This document shows, one piece after another, positions 1 to 7,549 of a DNA stretch of 13,447 bases. Within the stretch, counting starts at the first letter, position 1. Each line of letters begins with the position of its first letter. The DNA is taken from positions 1 to 13,447 of the forward strand of contig RFJS01000395.1 of assembly GCA_003694825.1 (NCBI GenBank), read 5' to 3'. Made by a program: the position numbers and the translations under genes. The notes beneath the pieces were generated by a model that saw only the letters and a program-made list of their open reading frames with translations, was not told the origin of the DNA and searched no databases. The DNA comes from Verrucomicrobiota bacterium. GTDB taxonomy: Bacteria; Verrucomicrobiota; Verrucomicrobiia; Opitutales; Opitutaceae.

Positions 1-1446
1 ACCGTGGTGGCCATCGCCGGCGCCTTTGCCGCGGCCGGGGGCGCCGACAATTTCCTCATGGGCCTCTACGGCGTGGGCATCGCCGCCGTCGGCATGCTCT
101 CGACCCTCGGCATCACCCTGGCGACCGACGCCTACGGGCCGATCGCCGACAACGCCGGCGGCAACGCCGAGATGACGGGTCAGCCGCCCTATGTCCGCGA
201 GCGCACGGACATGCTCGATTCGCTCGGCAACACGACGGCGGCGACCGGCAAGGGTTTCGCCATCGGCTCGGCGGCGCTCACGGCCATGGCGCTGCTGGCC
301 GCCTATGTCCAGGTCGTGCAGGCGCAGATCACCAAGCAGGCGGACGCCTTCGCCCGCGAGCATGCCCTGACCGTCGAAAGCCCTTCGGCCATCTACGAAG
401 GGCATGGGCTCTTCGCGGTCGTCTTCCCCGGCGAGGCCCCGGATGGCGGCGCCTACTACGACGGCGGCATGTTCGTCGAAAAACGCCAGCTCACGCGTGA
501 GGAATACCGGCGTATGCGTCCGGGGGATACCTTTGCGGTGGTGCCCGACGGCGGCGATCCCGTCTCGGCCCGGCGCTATGTCGTGCTGCCGGCGGACGGG
601 ACCATCGGCTTTGCCCTCGTCTCCACCGAGCAGGCCTCGATCAAGGACATCCTCGATTTCTACAACGTCAGCCTGACCAATCCGAAGGTGCTCGGGGGAC
701 TCTTCATCGGCGTGATGCTGGCATTTCTCTTCTGTGCGTTGACCATGAACGCGGTCGGCCGGGCCGCCTACCGGATGATGAATGAATGCCGCCGGCAGTT
801 CGCAAAAATGCGCGAGGCCTTCCGCCGCCAGGGGTTGAGCGAGGCGGACATCGCCGATCCGCAGAAGTGGCCGAAGCGGGTGAACTTCGAGGGCGTTGAC
901 TATCCCGACTTCGCGACCTGCGTGTCGATCTCCACGGCGGGGGCGCAGCGGGAGATGGTGCTGCCGGCGATCCTCGCCATCGTCTCGCCGGTGCTGCTCG
1001 GGCTCGTGCTCGGCGTGGCCGGAGTGATGGGCATGCTGGCTGGCGGTCTTGTGGCCGGTTTCGCCGTGGCGGTGTTCATGGCCAACGCGGGCGGCGCCTG
1101 GGACAATGCGAAGAAGCTGCTCGAATCCTACGGGAAGATCACGGCCGAGGATCTGGCGCACAACAAGGTGACGCAGGACATGGTCCCGGCCGAGGTGCGC
1201 GAGACGCTCGTGGCGCGGGCCCGCGAACTGGTCGAGGCGGGCCGCGGGGAGGTGATCGTCTATGGCAAGGGTTCGGACGACCATAAGGCGACGGTGGTGG
1301 GCGACACGGTGGGCGATCCGTTCAAGGACACGTCGGGGCCGTCGCTGAATATCCTCATCAAGCTGATTTCCATCGTCTCGGTGGTGTTTGCCGGCCTCGT
1401 GGTGAAATACGGCACGATCATTGGCGGCCTGTTGCGGCTCGAGTGA
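1..1446 (+). CDS. hppA: Membrane-bound ion-translocating pyrophosphatase, K+-dependent type (5' end missing)
   Basis: The product is an inner-membrane pump that couples hydrolysis of pyrophosphate to H+ and/or Na+ export. The reading frame is open from base 1, so the N-terminal part lies outside the window; 481 codons remain. Numbering residues from the GTG at position 4, family signatures include [18 protein letters not shown] (40-57), [19 protein letters not shown] (75-93), [12 protein letters not shown] (360-371) and [20 protein letters not shown] (433-452). Ala79 and Gly82 in GNTTAATG match the K+-dependent subfamily; K+-independent enzymes have Lys at the first of these positions. Several hydrophobic segments are present, at about 86-106, 228-250, 319-361 and 448-478. 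Two loops look expanded: about 106-212, rich in charged and Gly/Asp residues, and about 376-420. The residues that separate Na+ from H+ pumping lie in the missing part, so the ion is unknown. The gene converges on dnaE2. The family assignment is certain. Confidence 0.96.
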   Translation, partial: TVVAIAGAFAAAGGADNFLMGLYGVGIAAVGMLSTLGITLATDAYGPIADNAGGNAEMTGQPPYVRERTDMLDSLGNTTAATGKGFAIGSAALTAMALLAAYVQVVQAQITKQADAFAREHALTVESPSAIYEGHGLFAVVFPGEAPDGGAYYDGGMFVEKRQLTREEYRRMRPGDTFAVVPDGGDPVSARRYVVLPADGTIGFALVSTEQASIKDILDFYNVSLTNPKVLGGLFIGVMLAFLFCALTMNAVGRAAYRMMNECRRQFAKMREAFRRQGLSEADIADPQKWPKRVNFEGVDYPDFATCVSISTAGAQREMVLPAILAIVSPVLLGLVLGVAGVMGMLAGGLVAGFAVAVFMANAGGAWDNAKKLLESYGKITAEDLAHNKVTQDMVPAEVRETLVARARELVEAGRGEVIVYGKGSDDHKATVVGDTVGDPFKDTSGPSLNILIKLISIVSVVFAGLVVKYGTIIGGLLRLE

Positions 1447-1489
1447 GGCGCGGGCGGGGCGTCGCAAAAGCTCCGGACACCGCTTCCGG

Positions 1490-1520
1490 GGGCGGGATGG
1501 CGCGGATCGCTCTCCCGCCC
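1490..1520 (+). terminator. Probable intrinsic terminator of hppA
   Basis: A perfect 8-bp GC-rich stem is formed by GGGCGGGA at 1490-1497 and TCCCGCCC at 1513-1520, with a 15-nt loop. GTTTGT follows directly. It starts 43 nt after the hppA stop codon. The T-run is weak, so termination efficiency is uncertain. Confidence 0.55.
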
Positions 1521-1536
1521 GTTTGTATCCAGGGGG

Positions 1537-1562
1537 CCGGTTCGCTCCGTGCGGCGAACCGG
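1537..1562 (-). terminator. Hairpin immediately downstream of dnaE2
   Basis: A perfect 9-bp inverted repeat (CCGGTTCGC at 1537-1545, GCGAACCGG at 1554-1562) encloses an 8-nt loop. On the minus strand it begins one base after the dnaE2 TAA stop. There is no T-tract on either side, so it may stabilise the 3' end or assist factor-dependent termination rather than act as a classic intrinsic terminator. Confidence 0.5.
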
Positions 1563-1563
1563 A

Positions 1564-4500
1564 TTACCGGAAGTCGTGCGAGGCCTCGGGCGGGAGGTCC
1601 GGCGCGGTGAGCGGGGTGATGCGGCGGGCTTTGACGTGGACGACGCCCTCGTGGATCTGGACCGGGCCGCTGATGCGCAGAAAGGGGTTCTGGGTGATGA
1701 CGAGGCGGCGTTTCTCGAAGAGTTCGGGCGGGACGATGGCGTTGGCGATGCCGGTCTCATCTTCGAGGCTGATGAAGACGACCCCCCTGGCGGTGCCGGG
1801 GCGCTGGCGGCAGATGACGGCGCCGGCGATGGTGACGCGCTCGCCGTTGCGGTGAAAGGGCAGGTCGGCGGCGGGTGTGGCCTCGGGGATGCGGGAGCGG
1901 AAATGGGCCATGGGATGGGTGCCGGTGGTCAGGGACATGCCGGCGTAGTCGGCCTGCAGGCGCTCCACCGGCGACATGGGCGCGAGCGGAGCGGCAGGGG
2001 TGGAGCGGGTGGAGGAGGTATCCGGAGATGCGGCACGATCGCCGTCGGCGGCGCGGGCGCGGGTGAAGAGGTCGTCTTCGGGAAGGTCTTCCTCGACGAG
2101 CCAGAGGGCGGAGCGGCGGTGCCCGCCGAGGGGGTTGAGGGCGCCGACGGCGGCGAGGGCGCGGCGCTCGGGACGGGTGAAGCGGGTGCGGAGAAGAAAA
2201 TCCTCGATGGCGGCGAAGGGACGTTCGGCGCGGGCGGCGAGCATGTGCTCGGCATGGCTTTTGCGGATACCATGGACCTGCTGGAGCCCGAGGCGGAGGG
2301 TGTGGTCGTCCTCGACCGTGCAGGGCCAGTCGGAGATGGTGATGTCGACCGGCCGCACCCGCAGGCCGTGGCGCCGGGCGTCCTGGATGAGGGTGGCGGG
2401 GGAGTAAAAGCCCATGGGCTGGTTGTTGAGCAGGGCGGTGTAGAATTCGGCGGCGCGGTGGACCTTGAGCCAGGCGCTGGCGTAGGCGATGAGGGCGAAG
2501 CTGATGGCGTGCGATTCGGGGAAGCCGTAGAGGGCGAACGAGCCGATGGCGCGGGTGATTTCCTCGATCACGTGCGGCGCGATGCCTTTGGCTTCCATGG
2601 CGCGGCGCAGTTTCACCTTCACCTTCTCCATGCGCTCGTCGGAGCGGTGAAAGCTGAGGGCGCGGCGCAGTTCCTCGGCTTCGGAGCCGGTGAAGTCGGC
2701 CATGATCATGGCGATTTTGAGCATCTGTTCCTGGAAGAGGGGGACGCCGAGGGTGCGCTCGAGCACGGGCTTGAGGCGTTCGTCGATGTAGGTGACGGGT
2801 TCGCGGCCCTGGCGGCGGGCGAGGTAGGGGTGCACGAGGTTGCCCTGGATGGGGCCGGGCCTGATAATGGCGACTTCGATACAGAGATCGTAGAAGGTCT
2901 CCGGCTTCATGCGCGGGAGGGTGGCCATCTGGGCGCGGCTTTCGACCTGGAAGACGCCGATGGTGTCGGCGGCCTGCAGGAGGGCGAAGGTCTGCGGATC
3001 GTCCCTGGGGATGTGGGCGAGGTCCACGGGGCGGCCGCGCTCGCGGGTGAGCACGAGGGTGTCCTGCAGGACGGCCATCATGCCGAGGCCGAGGAGGTCG
3101 ACCTTGACGATGCCCATGTCCTCGCAGTCGTCCTTGTCCCACTGGGCGACGGAGCGGCCGGGCATGGCGGCGTTTTCGAGGGGGACGACGGAATCGAGGC
3201 GGCCCTGGCAGATGATCATGCCGCCGGAGTGCTGGCCGAGGTGGCGGGGGAGGCCGCGGATGGCTTCGTAGAGCGTGGCGAGGGTGTCGGCGCGGGGGTG
3301 GTGGCGGGGGATGCCGGCGCGGACGAGCTGTTCGCGAAGCTGCAGGCGGTCGGGAGCGTCGCCGTGCGGAAAGAGGGTGTTGTAGCGGTTGAGGACCTCT
3401 TCGGGGAAGCCGAGCACCTTGCCGATCTCGCGGATGGCGCTGCGGCCGCGGTAGGTGATGACGTTTGCGGTCATGGCCGCGCCGGTACGGCCGTAGCGGC
3501 GGTAGACTTCCTGGATGACCTGCTCGCGCTTCTCGCCGCTGGGGAGATCGAGGTCGATGTCAGGCCAGCCCTGGCGGCCCTCGGAGAGGAAGCGCTCGAA
3601 GAGGAGTTTGCCGCCGATGGGGTCGCAGGCGGTGATGCCGAGGCTGTAGCAGACGGCGCTGTTGGCGGCGCTGCCGCGGCCCTGCACGAGGATGCCGTGT
3701 TCGCGGCAGTAGGTGACGAGGTCCCAGACGATGAGGAAGTAGCCGCAGAAGCCGAGGCGGGCGATGATGGCGAGTTCGTGCTCGAGCTGGCGGCGGATTT
3801 CGGGGGTGATGCTGCCGTAGCGCTGCTCGGCGCCGAACCAGGTGAGCTTGCGGAGCATCGATTCCATGGTCTCGCCCGGGGCGACGGGGTATTCGGGGAA
3901 TTCGTAGCCGAGGTTTTCGAGGGTGAACTCGAGGGAATCGGCGAGGCGAAGGGTGTTGGCCACGGCGTCGGGGCGGTCGGCGAAGAGGGCGGCCATGGCG
4001 CGGGCGGGCTTGAGGTGGTTTTCGGCGTTGCGGCTGAGGAGGGTGCCGGCGGCGTCGAGATGGGTGTGGTGGCGCAGACAGGTGAAGACGTCGGCGACGG
4101 CGCGGGCGGCGGGGGTGGCGCAGTTGACGCCGTTGGTGGCGAGGAGGGGGAGGCGGAGGGCGTCGGCGAGGTCGAAGAGGGCGCGGTTGCAGCGGTCTTC
4201 GCCGCGGATGTGGTGGCGCTGGACTTCGATGTAGAGGCGGCCGGGACCGGGGAAGATCGCGAGCAGGCGCCGGGCGGCGGCTTCCATGGCGTCGCGGCCG
4301 CCGCGCCGCCAGGCGCGCAGGAGGGGCCCTTCTTCGTCGCCGGTGAGGACGACGAGGCCTTCGGAGAAGAAGGGGAGGTCGGCCCAGCGGATGCGGCAGG
4401 GGCGCTTGCGCGGCAGGGCGTCGGGGCCGGCGGCGGTGGCGGGGGGCGATGATGCGGCGGGGTGATCGTCGTCGAGGCGGTCGCGGGTGATGAGGCGGGC

Positions 4501-4773
4501 GAGGTTCTGGTAGCCGGTGCGGTTGGCGACGAGCAGGGGCAGGACGGAGCCGTCCTCCATGGTGAGTTCACAGCCGACGAGGGGGCGCAGGCCGCACTCG
4601 CGGGCGGCGGTGTGGAAGCGCACGCTGCCGTAGAAGCCGTCGCGGTCGCAGAGGGCGAGGGCGGGAAGACCGAGGTCGGCCGCGGCCGTGGCGAGGCTGC
4701 GCGGGCTGGAGGCGCCGCGCAGGAAGCTGAAGGCGCTGCGGGTGTGGAGTTCGATGTAGGCGGGGGAGGGCAT
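1564..4773 (-). CDS. dnaE2: Error-prone DNA polymerase DnaE2 (ImuC)
   Basis: This is a C-family DNA polymerase alpha-subunit paralogue that performs mutagenic translesion synthesis with ImuA and ImuB after DNA damage. The ATG at 4773 gives 1069 aa, the usual length for DnaE2, and places the PHP domain at the N-terminus as in homologues (YIELHTRSAFSFLRGASSP, about residues 5-23). The frame stays open further upstream, but that part overlaps imuB and has no family similarity. The polymerase core has GRGSAANSAVCYSLGIT at 365-381 and the catalytic motif PDIDLDL at 404-410 (Asp405, Asp407). A third Asp lies in KVDLLGLGMM (Asp559). IGVFQVESRAQM and AIIRPGPIQGN are typical of DnaE2. An OB fold occupies about 977-1060. 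It is the last gene of the cassette, 46 nt after imuB, with no obvious Shine-Dalgarno sequence. All key catalytic residues are present, so it should be active. Confidence 0.96.
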   Translation of the reverse strand: MPSPAYIELHTRSAFSFLRGASSPRSLATAAADLGLPALALCDRDGFYGSVRFHTAARECGLRPLVGCELTMEDGSVLPLLVANRTGYQNLARLITRDRLDDDHPAASSPPATAAGPDALPRKRPCRIRWADLPFFSEGLVVLTGDEEGPLLRAWRRGGRDAMEAAARRLLAIFPGPGRLYIEVQRHHIRGEDRCNRALFDLADALRLPLLATNGVNCATPAARAVADVFTCLRHHTHLDAAGTLLSRNAENHLKPARAMAALFADRPDAVANTLRLADSLEFTLENLGYEFPEYPVAPGETMESMLRKLTWFGAEQRYGSITPEIRRQLEHELAIIARLGFCGYFLIVWDLVTYCREHGILVQGRGSAANSAVCYSLGITACDPIGGKLLFERFLSEGRQGWPDIDLDLPSGEKREQVIQEVYRRYGRTGAAMTANVITYRGRSAIREIGKVLGFPEEVLNRYNTLFPHGDAPDRLQLREQLVRAGIPRHHPRADTLATLYEAIRGLPRHLGQHSGGMIICQGRLDSVVPLENAAMPGRSVAQWDKDDCEDMGIVKVDLLGLGMMAVLQDTLVLTRERGRPVDLAHIPRDDPQTFALLQAADTIGVFQVESRAQMATLPRMKPETFYDLCIEVAIIRPGPIQGNLVHPYLARRQGREPVTYIDERLKPVLERTLGVPLFQEQMLKIAMIMADFTGSEAEELRRALSFHRSDERMEKVKVKLRRAMEAKGIAPHVIEEITRAIGSFALYGFPESHAISFALIAYASAWLKVHRAAEFYTALLNNQPMGFYSPATLIQDARRHGLRVRPVDITISDWPCTVEDDHTLRLGLQQVHGIRKSHAEHMLAARAERPFAAIEDFLLRTRFTRPERRALAAVGALNPLGGHRRSALWLVEEDLPEDDLFTRARAADGDRAASPDTSSTRSTPAAPLAPMSPVERLQADYAGMSLTTGTHPMAHFRSRIPEATPAADLPFHRNGERVTIAGAVICRQRPGTARGVVFISLEDETGIANAIVPPELFEKRRLVITQNPFLRISGPVQIHEGVVHVKARRITPLTAPDLPPEASHDFR

Positions 4774-4819
4774 GTCGCGGTACGGAAGAGGAACGAGAAG
4801 GGAGGGCGCGTGGCGGGGC

Positions 4820-6352
4820 TCAGCCGTAGGTGCCTTCGATGAACCACCGGCCGTCGGGCAGGGTTTGCACGAGCCGGTAGAGGCCGCCGCCGGCGAGTTC
4901 GACGTCCCACTCATCGCGGGCCCAGCGGCGGTCGCTCTCCCACCACTCGCCGGAGGCCCGCCATGGCCCGCGCCAGTCGCGGATGCGGGCGGGCAGATCG
5001 AGCGCGGCGACGCGCGGATCGGGGGGCTCGGAGGCGGCGGGCGCGAGGGTGCGCCGGCCGGGGAAGACACGCACGGGGATGGGCGGCCGGAAACGCCGCA
5101 GGGGCAGGCCGACGGGAGGCGGGGGTTCACTGTCGCCGAGGGCGTCGGCGGCCCCGAGGGCGCTGGCGGTTTCGAGGGGGACGAGGGTGAAACGGTCGGG
5201 CCGATGGGTGTTTTCGAGGCGGGGGGAGCCGACGCGGCCGTCGCCGACGATGCCGATGAGGCGGGCGAGGGTGTCGGCGAAGCGGGTGGGGTTGCGGAGG
5301 TCGGCTTCGAAGAGGCCCTGCTGGCGGGCGGAGGGACAGACGGGGATGAAGCGGAGCTTGAGGCCGGTGACGGCGGTGTCGGTGCGCACGCTCTCGAGGT
5401 GGGTGTGGAGCATGCGGAAGAGCGTGTCGGGGTCGGCGGTGGGCTCGGGGAGCTGGAAGCGCTGCTCGTAGCCGCTGTGGTCTTCGAGGAGGAGGCGCAG
5501 GCGGATGGTGCCGACGAGGTGGTGGGCGTTGGCGATGCGGAGGGTGAGCTGGTCGACGAGGCGGCGCAGGATGAAGAGGAGCGGCTCGAGGGTTTCGATG
5601 CCGTTTTCCCACTCGATCAGCTCTTCGTAGAGGCAGGGTGGCGCGAGGAGGCGAAGGAGGCGCCGGGTGCGGCCGGCGGCGTGATCCCAGAGTTCGAGGC
5701 CGGGCCGGCCGAGGCGCAGGCCGATTTCGGCACGGGGGAGGCGGGCGAGGTCGCCGAAGGTGCGCAGGCCCCAGCGCTGGAGGAGTTCGGCGAGGGTGGG
5801 CTCGGGGTTGGCGAGGGAGAGGGGGAGATCGGCAAGGAAGGCGGAGGTGTCGGCGACGGCGAGGAGACGGTCGGGGGCCGCGGCGGCATGGAGGGCGGCG
5901 TAGCGGGCGGTGTCGGGGTGATCGGCGAGGCCGGCCTGGAGGTGGAGGCCCTGGCCGGCGAGACGCTCGATGAGGCCGGCGATGCGCCGCCGGAGCGGCA
6001 GGCCGGCGGGGAGCCCCTGGAGATCGACGGTGCAGAGGCCTTCGGCGGTGGCCTCGACTCGGGGAGCGAGGGCGAAGGCGGCGTCGCGGAGAAGGCGTTG
6101 AGCTGCGGTCTCGGCGGCGGGATGGCGGTGGCGGAGGACGAGATCCGGGCAACGGGTGAGCGCCTGGGTGGCGGTGAGGCCGGGAGCGACACCGGCAGCC
6201 TGCGCGGCCGCGCTGACCTGGAGGATGAGCGCTTTGCGGGAGGTGTCAGCGAGGACGGCGACGGGTTTCTCCATGAGCCCGCGCTCCAGGCGGGCGATGG
6301 CCTGGAGGGCGAAGTCGGGAGCGAGCAGAGCTGCGTAACGACGGGCGGGCAT
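4820..6352 (-). CDS. imuB: ImuB, catalytically inactive Y-family polymerase-like mutasome adaptor
   Basis: ImuB is a relative of the Y-family DNA polymerases that links DnaE2 to the sliding clamp and to ImuA. The protein is 510 aa. Its N-terminus (APDFALQAIARL, 11-22) replaces the metal-binding DMDAFF motif of true Y-family enzymes. The region that normally carries the Asp-Glu catalytic pair reads ATAEGLCTVDLQG (101-113) and lacks that pair, so no polymerase activity is expected. The palm/fingers-like part covers about 1-235 and the little-finger-like part about 240-340. A QQGLF motif at 344-348 resembles the beta-clamp-binding consensus and sits where ImuB proteins carry it. The C-terminal end (LYRLVQTLPDGRWFIEGTYG, 491-510) matches the usual ImuB tail. 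ATG at 6352 is the first in-frame start; no clear Shine-Dalgarno sequence precedes it. The gene lies 67-68 nt after imuA. Confidence 0.93.
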   Translation of the reverse strand: MPARRYAALLAPDFALQAIARLERGLMEKPVAVLADTSRKALILQVSAAAQAAGVAPGLTATQALTRCPDLVLRHRHPAAETAAQRLLRDAAFALAPRVEATAEGLCTVDLQGLPAGLPLRRRIAGLIERLAGQGLHLQAGLADHPDTARYAALHAAAAPDRLLAVADTSAFLADLPLSLANPEPTLAELLQRWGLRTFGDLARLPRAEIGLRLGRPGLELWDHAAGRTRRLLRLLAPPCLYEELIEWENGIETLEPLLFILRRLVDQLTLRIANAHHLVGTIRLRLLLEDHSGYEQRFQLPEPTADPDTLFRMLHTHLESVRTDTAVTGLKLRFIPVCPSARQQGLFEADLRNPTRFADTLARLIGIVGDGRVGSPRLENTHRPDRFTLVPLETASALGAADALGDSEPPPPVGLPLRRFRPPIPVRVFPGRRTLAPAASEPPDPRVAALDLPARIRDWRGPWRASGEWWESDRRWARDEWDVELAGGGLYRLVQTLPDGRWFIEGTYG

Positions 6353-6420
6353 GGAGAGGGAGGCGGTGGTGGGAATGGAGGCAGTGCGATGGCATGAGAG
6401 ACAGAGAGGGCGGGGCGGAG

Positions 6421-7185
6421 TCAGCCGGCCGCGAAGACGGCCGGCGTGGATGGGCCGCCGGTGCCGCTGTTGAGCTGGATGTAGTCGGGGGTGTCCGCCG
6501 GGGGGGCGCCGGCGGGGAGCGGGGTGCTCCAGGAGAGGCTGCCGGGCGCGCGGTCGATGTGGGGCGTGAGCTGCTCGGCGAGATCGCGCTGTTCCATGGC
6601 GAGCGCGGTGAGCGGGAGCGGACGCTCGAGCCGGATGCGGGCGCGGGCGGCGGCGGGAAGGAGCCGGCGCGGGGTGAGGACGGCGAGGACGCCGCCCGCG
6701 GGCTCGACGATGCGCTGGAGGCGATACCAGGCGGTGGAGCGGATACGGCGCAGCTCGCTCTCGGGACGGTCCCGCAGGTCGAGGGCGAGGAGGCCGAAGT
6801 TGGGGTCGCGGGCGAGGAGGTCGGCGGCCTGAAGGGCCTGCCGGGCATCGCGGCAGCGCACCCAGAGAAGGTGCCGGAGGAGGCCGGAGGGCTCGACACT
6901 CTGCGGATCGAAGCTGTCCGCGGCGTCGACGAGCGCGAGGAAACGATGCGCCCGGCGGGCGGCGTGAAGGAGGTGCAGCAGGAGGAGCTGGCCGCCGCCG
7001 CTGGGGACGCCGCAGACGATTTCACTGAGCGCGCCGAGCGGCAGGCCGCCGCCAAGGGGCGCGTCGATGCCGGGGATGCCGGTGGCGAGGACCGGGGTCT
7101 CGACAGGCGATGTGGCCGCACGACTGCGCGCGTCGAGCTGACGCCGCAGTCGCGCAAACGCATCGCGCCTGGTGTGCCGGTCCAT
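6421..7185 (-). CDS. imuA: ImuA, RecA-like mutasome protein
   Basis: ImuA is a RecA/SulA-like protein required with ImuB and DnaE2 for damage-induced mutagenesis. From the ATG at 7185 the protein is 254 aa; a GTG directly before it (7188) would add one residue. The segment ATGIPGIDAPLGGGLPLGAL (34-53) followed by SEIVCGVPSGGGQLLLLHLL (54-73) matches the start of the RecA-like core. The P-loop position reads GVPSGGGQ (59-66) and lacks the Walker A lysine, so ATP binding is doubtful, as in many ImuA proteins. A hydrophobic strand and helix pattern continues through GLLALDLRD and GGVLAVLTPRR. It is the first gene of the cassette, with a LexA-like box ending 10 nt upstream of the ATG. No Shine-Dalgarno sequence is visible and the leader must be very short. 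Assignment relies on both sequence and position. Confidence 0.88.
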   Translation of the reverse strand: MDRHTRRDAFARLRRQLDARSRAATSPVETPVLATGIPGIDAPLGGGLPLGALSEIVCGVPSGGGQLLLLHLLHAARRAHRFLALVDAADSFDPQSVEPSGLLRHLLWVRCRDARQALQAADLLARDPNFGLLALDLRDRPESELRRIRSTAWYRLQRIVEPAGGVLAVLTPRRLLPAAARARIRLERPLPLTALAMEQRDLAEQLTPHIDRAPGSLSWSTPLPAGAPPADTPDYIQLNSGTGGPSTPAVFAAG

Positions 7186-7195
7186 CACAATGCAA

Positions 7196-7209
7196 TGAAC
7201 ATGCGTTCA
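7196..7209 (-). promoter_or_regulatory. LexA-like SOS operator of the imuA-imuB-dnaE2 operon
   Basis: The minus strand reads TGAACGCATGTTCA, with perfect 5-bp inverted arms TGAAC/GTTCA around a 4-bp spacer. It fits the Gram-positive-type LexA core GAACRNRYGTTC at every position. It lies 10 nt upstream of the imuA ATG, where it could overlap the -10 element or transcription start and so block transcription. Placement in front of a mutagenesis cassette that is SOS-controlled in most bacteria supports the call. The LexA gene is not in the window. Confidence 0.75.
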
Positions 7210-7340
7210 GTAGCTGTTTTGCCAAGTCTTTTGCCGGAAAAACCCGGGGCGGGGAGGGCGGCTGCGCCGCCGGTTGCAGTGGAAAGTTTAAGTTGAAGTG
7301 GGCGGCGGAGGGCGGCGGGTTTCGAGGAGGGGACGGATGC

Positions 7341-7387
7341 TTCTCCTGTTTCTTTGTCTTGTTTCCTGTGTCTTGTGTCCTGTTTTG
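7341..7387. repeat. Degenerate 7-bp tandem array, pyrimidine-rich arm
   Basis: Consecutive heptamers read TTCTCCT, GTTTCTT, TGTCTTG, TTTCCTG, TGTCTTG, TGTCCTG and TTTTGCG. The later units centre on TGTCYTG. The array is the inverted counterpart of the one at 7432-7487. Bases 7364-7382 pair with 7443-7461 at 17 of 19 positions, so the two could form a long imperfect hairpin. Confidence 0.7.
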
Positions 7388-7431
7388 CGGCGTTGCCGAT
7401 GAAGAGGAGCGGTGACGAGGGGGAGAGGCGG

Positions 7432-7487
7432 GACATAAGAGACAGGAGACAAGAGACAGGAGATAAGATAGAAGATACAAGAGACGG
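7432..7487. repeat. Degenerate 7-bp tandem array, purine-rich arm
   Basis: Eight consecutive heptamers are in exact register: GACATAA, GAGACAG, GAGACAA, GAGACAG, GAGATAA, GATAGAA, GATACAA and GAGACGG. It is inverted relative to the array at 7341-7387, with a GA-rich spacer of about 44 bp between them. The sequence is not coding-like. It could be a dispersed intergenic repeat, a slippage product or a transcription-end structure. Confidence 0.75.
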
Positions 7488-7549
7488 GGCGCGGGGCGCG
7501 TGGTTCATCATCGCAAGGGGGCGGAGAGGGTGTTTGATGGGATGTCATC

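Larger units (their letters stand above)
7189..7549. other. Gene-free region between imuA and the 7550 gene
   Basis: No convincing gene lies in this 361-bp stretch between divergently transcribed genes. It holds the LexA-like box (7196-7209), a possible imuA -35 element TTGGCA on the minus strand (7220-7225), a perfect short hairpin GGCGGC-TGC-GCCGCC (7257-7271), and two inverted arrays of a 7-bp repeat (7341-7387 and 7432-7487). Short open frames here are low-complexity translations of the repeats. I see no strong promoter for the rightward gene. Confidence 0.7.

Noticed and set aside
1549..4452. Very long open frame (967 codons) on the plus strand across dnaE2
   Set aside because: It is antisense to a clear DnaE2 gene, is Gly/Ala/Glu-rich with no known motif, and is expected in very GC-rich DNA where stop codons are rare.
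4774..5130. In-frame 119-codon upstream extension of dnaE2
   Set aside because: It lies almost wholly inside imuB, is Pro/Ser-rich and has no similarity to DnaE2; the ATG at 4773 gives the normal N-terminus.
4772..6397. 541-codon plus-strand open frame opposite imuB
   Set aside because: Same kind of low-complexity antisense shadow; imuB on the other strand has family motifs along its length.
7341..7487. CRISPR array
   Set aside because: Units are only 7 bp, contiguous and degenerate, with no spacers of regular length and no cas genes nearby.
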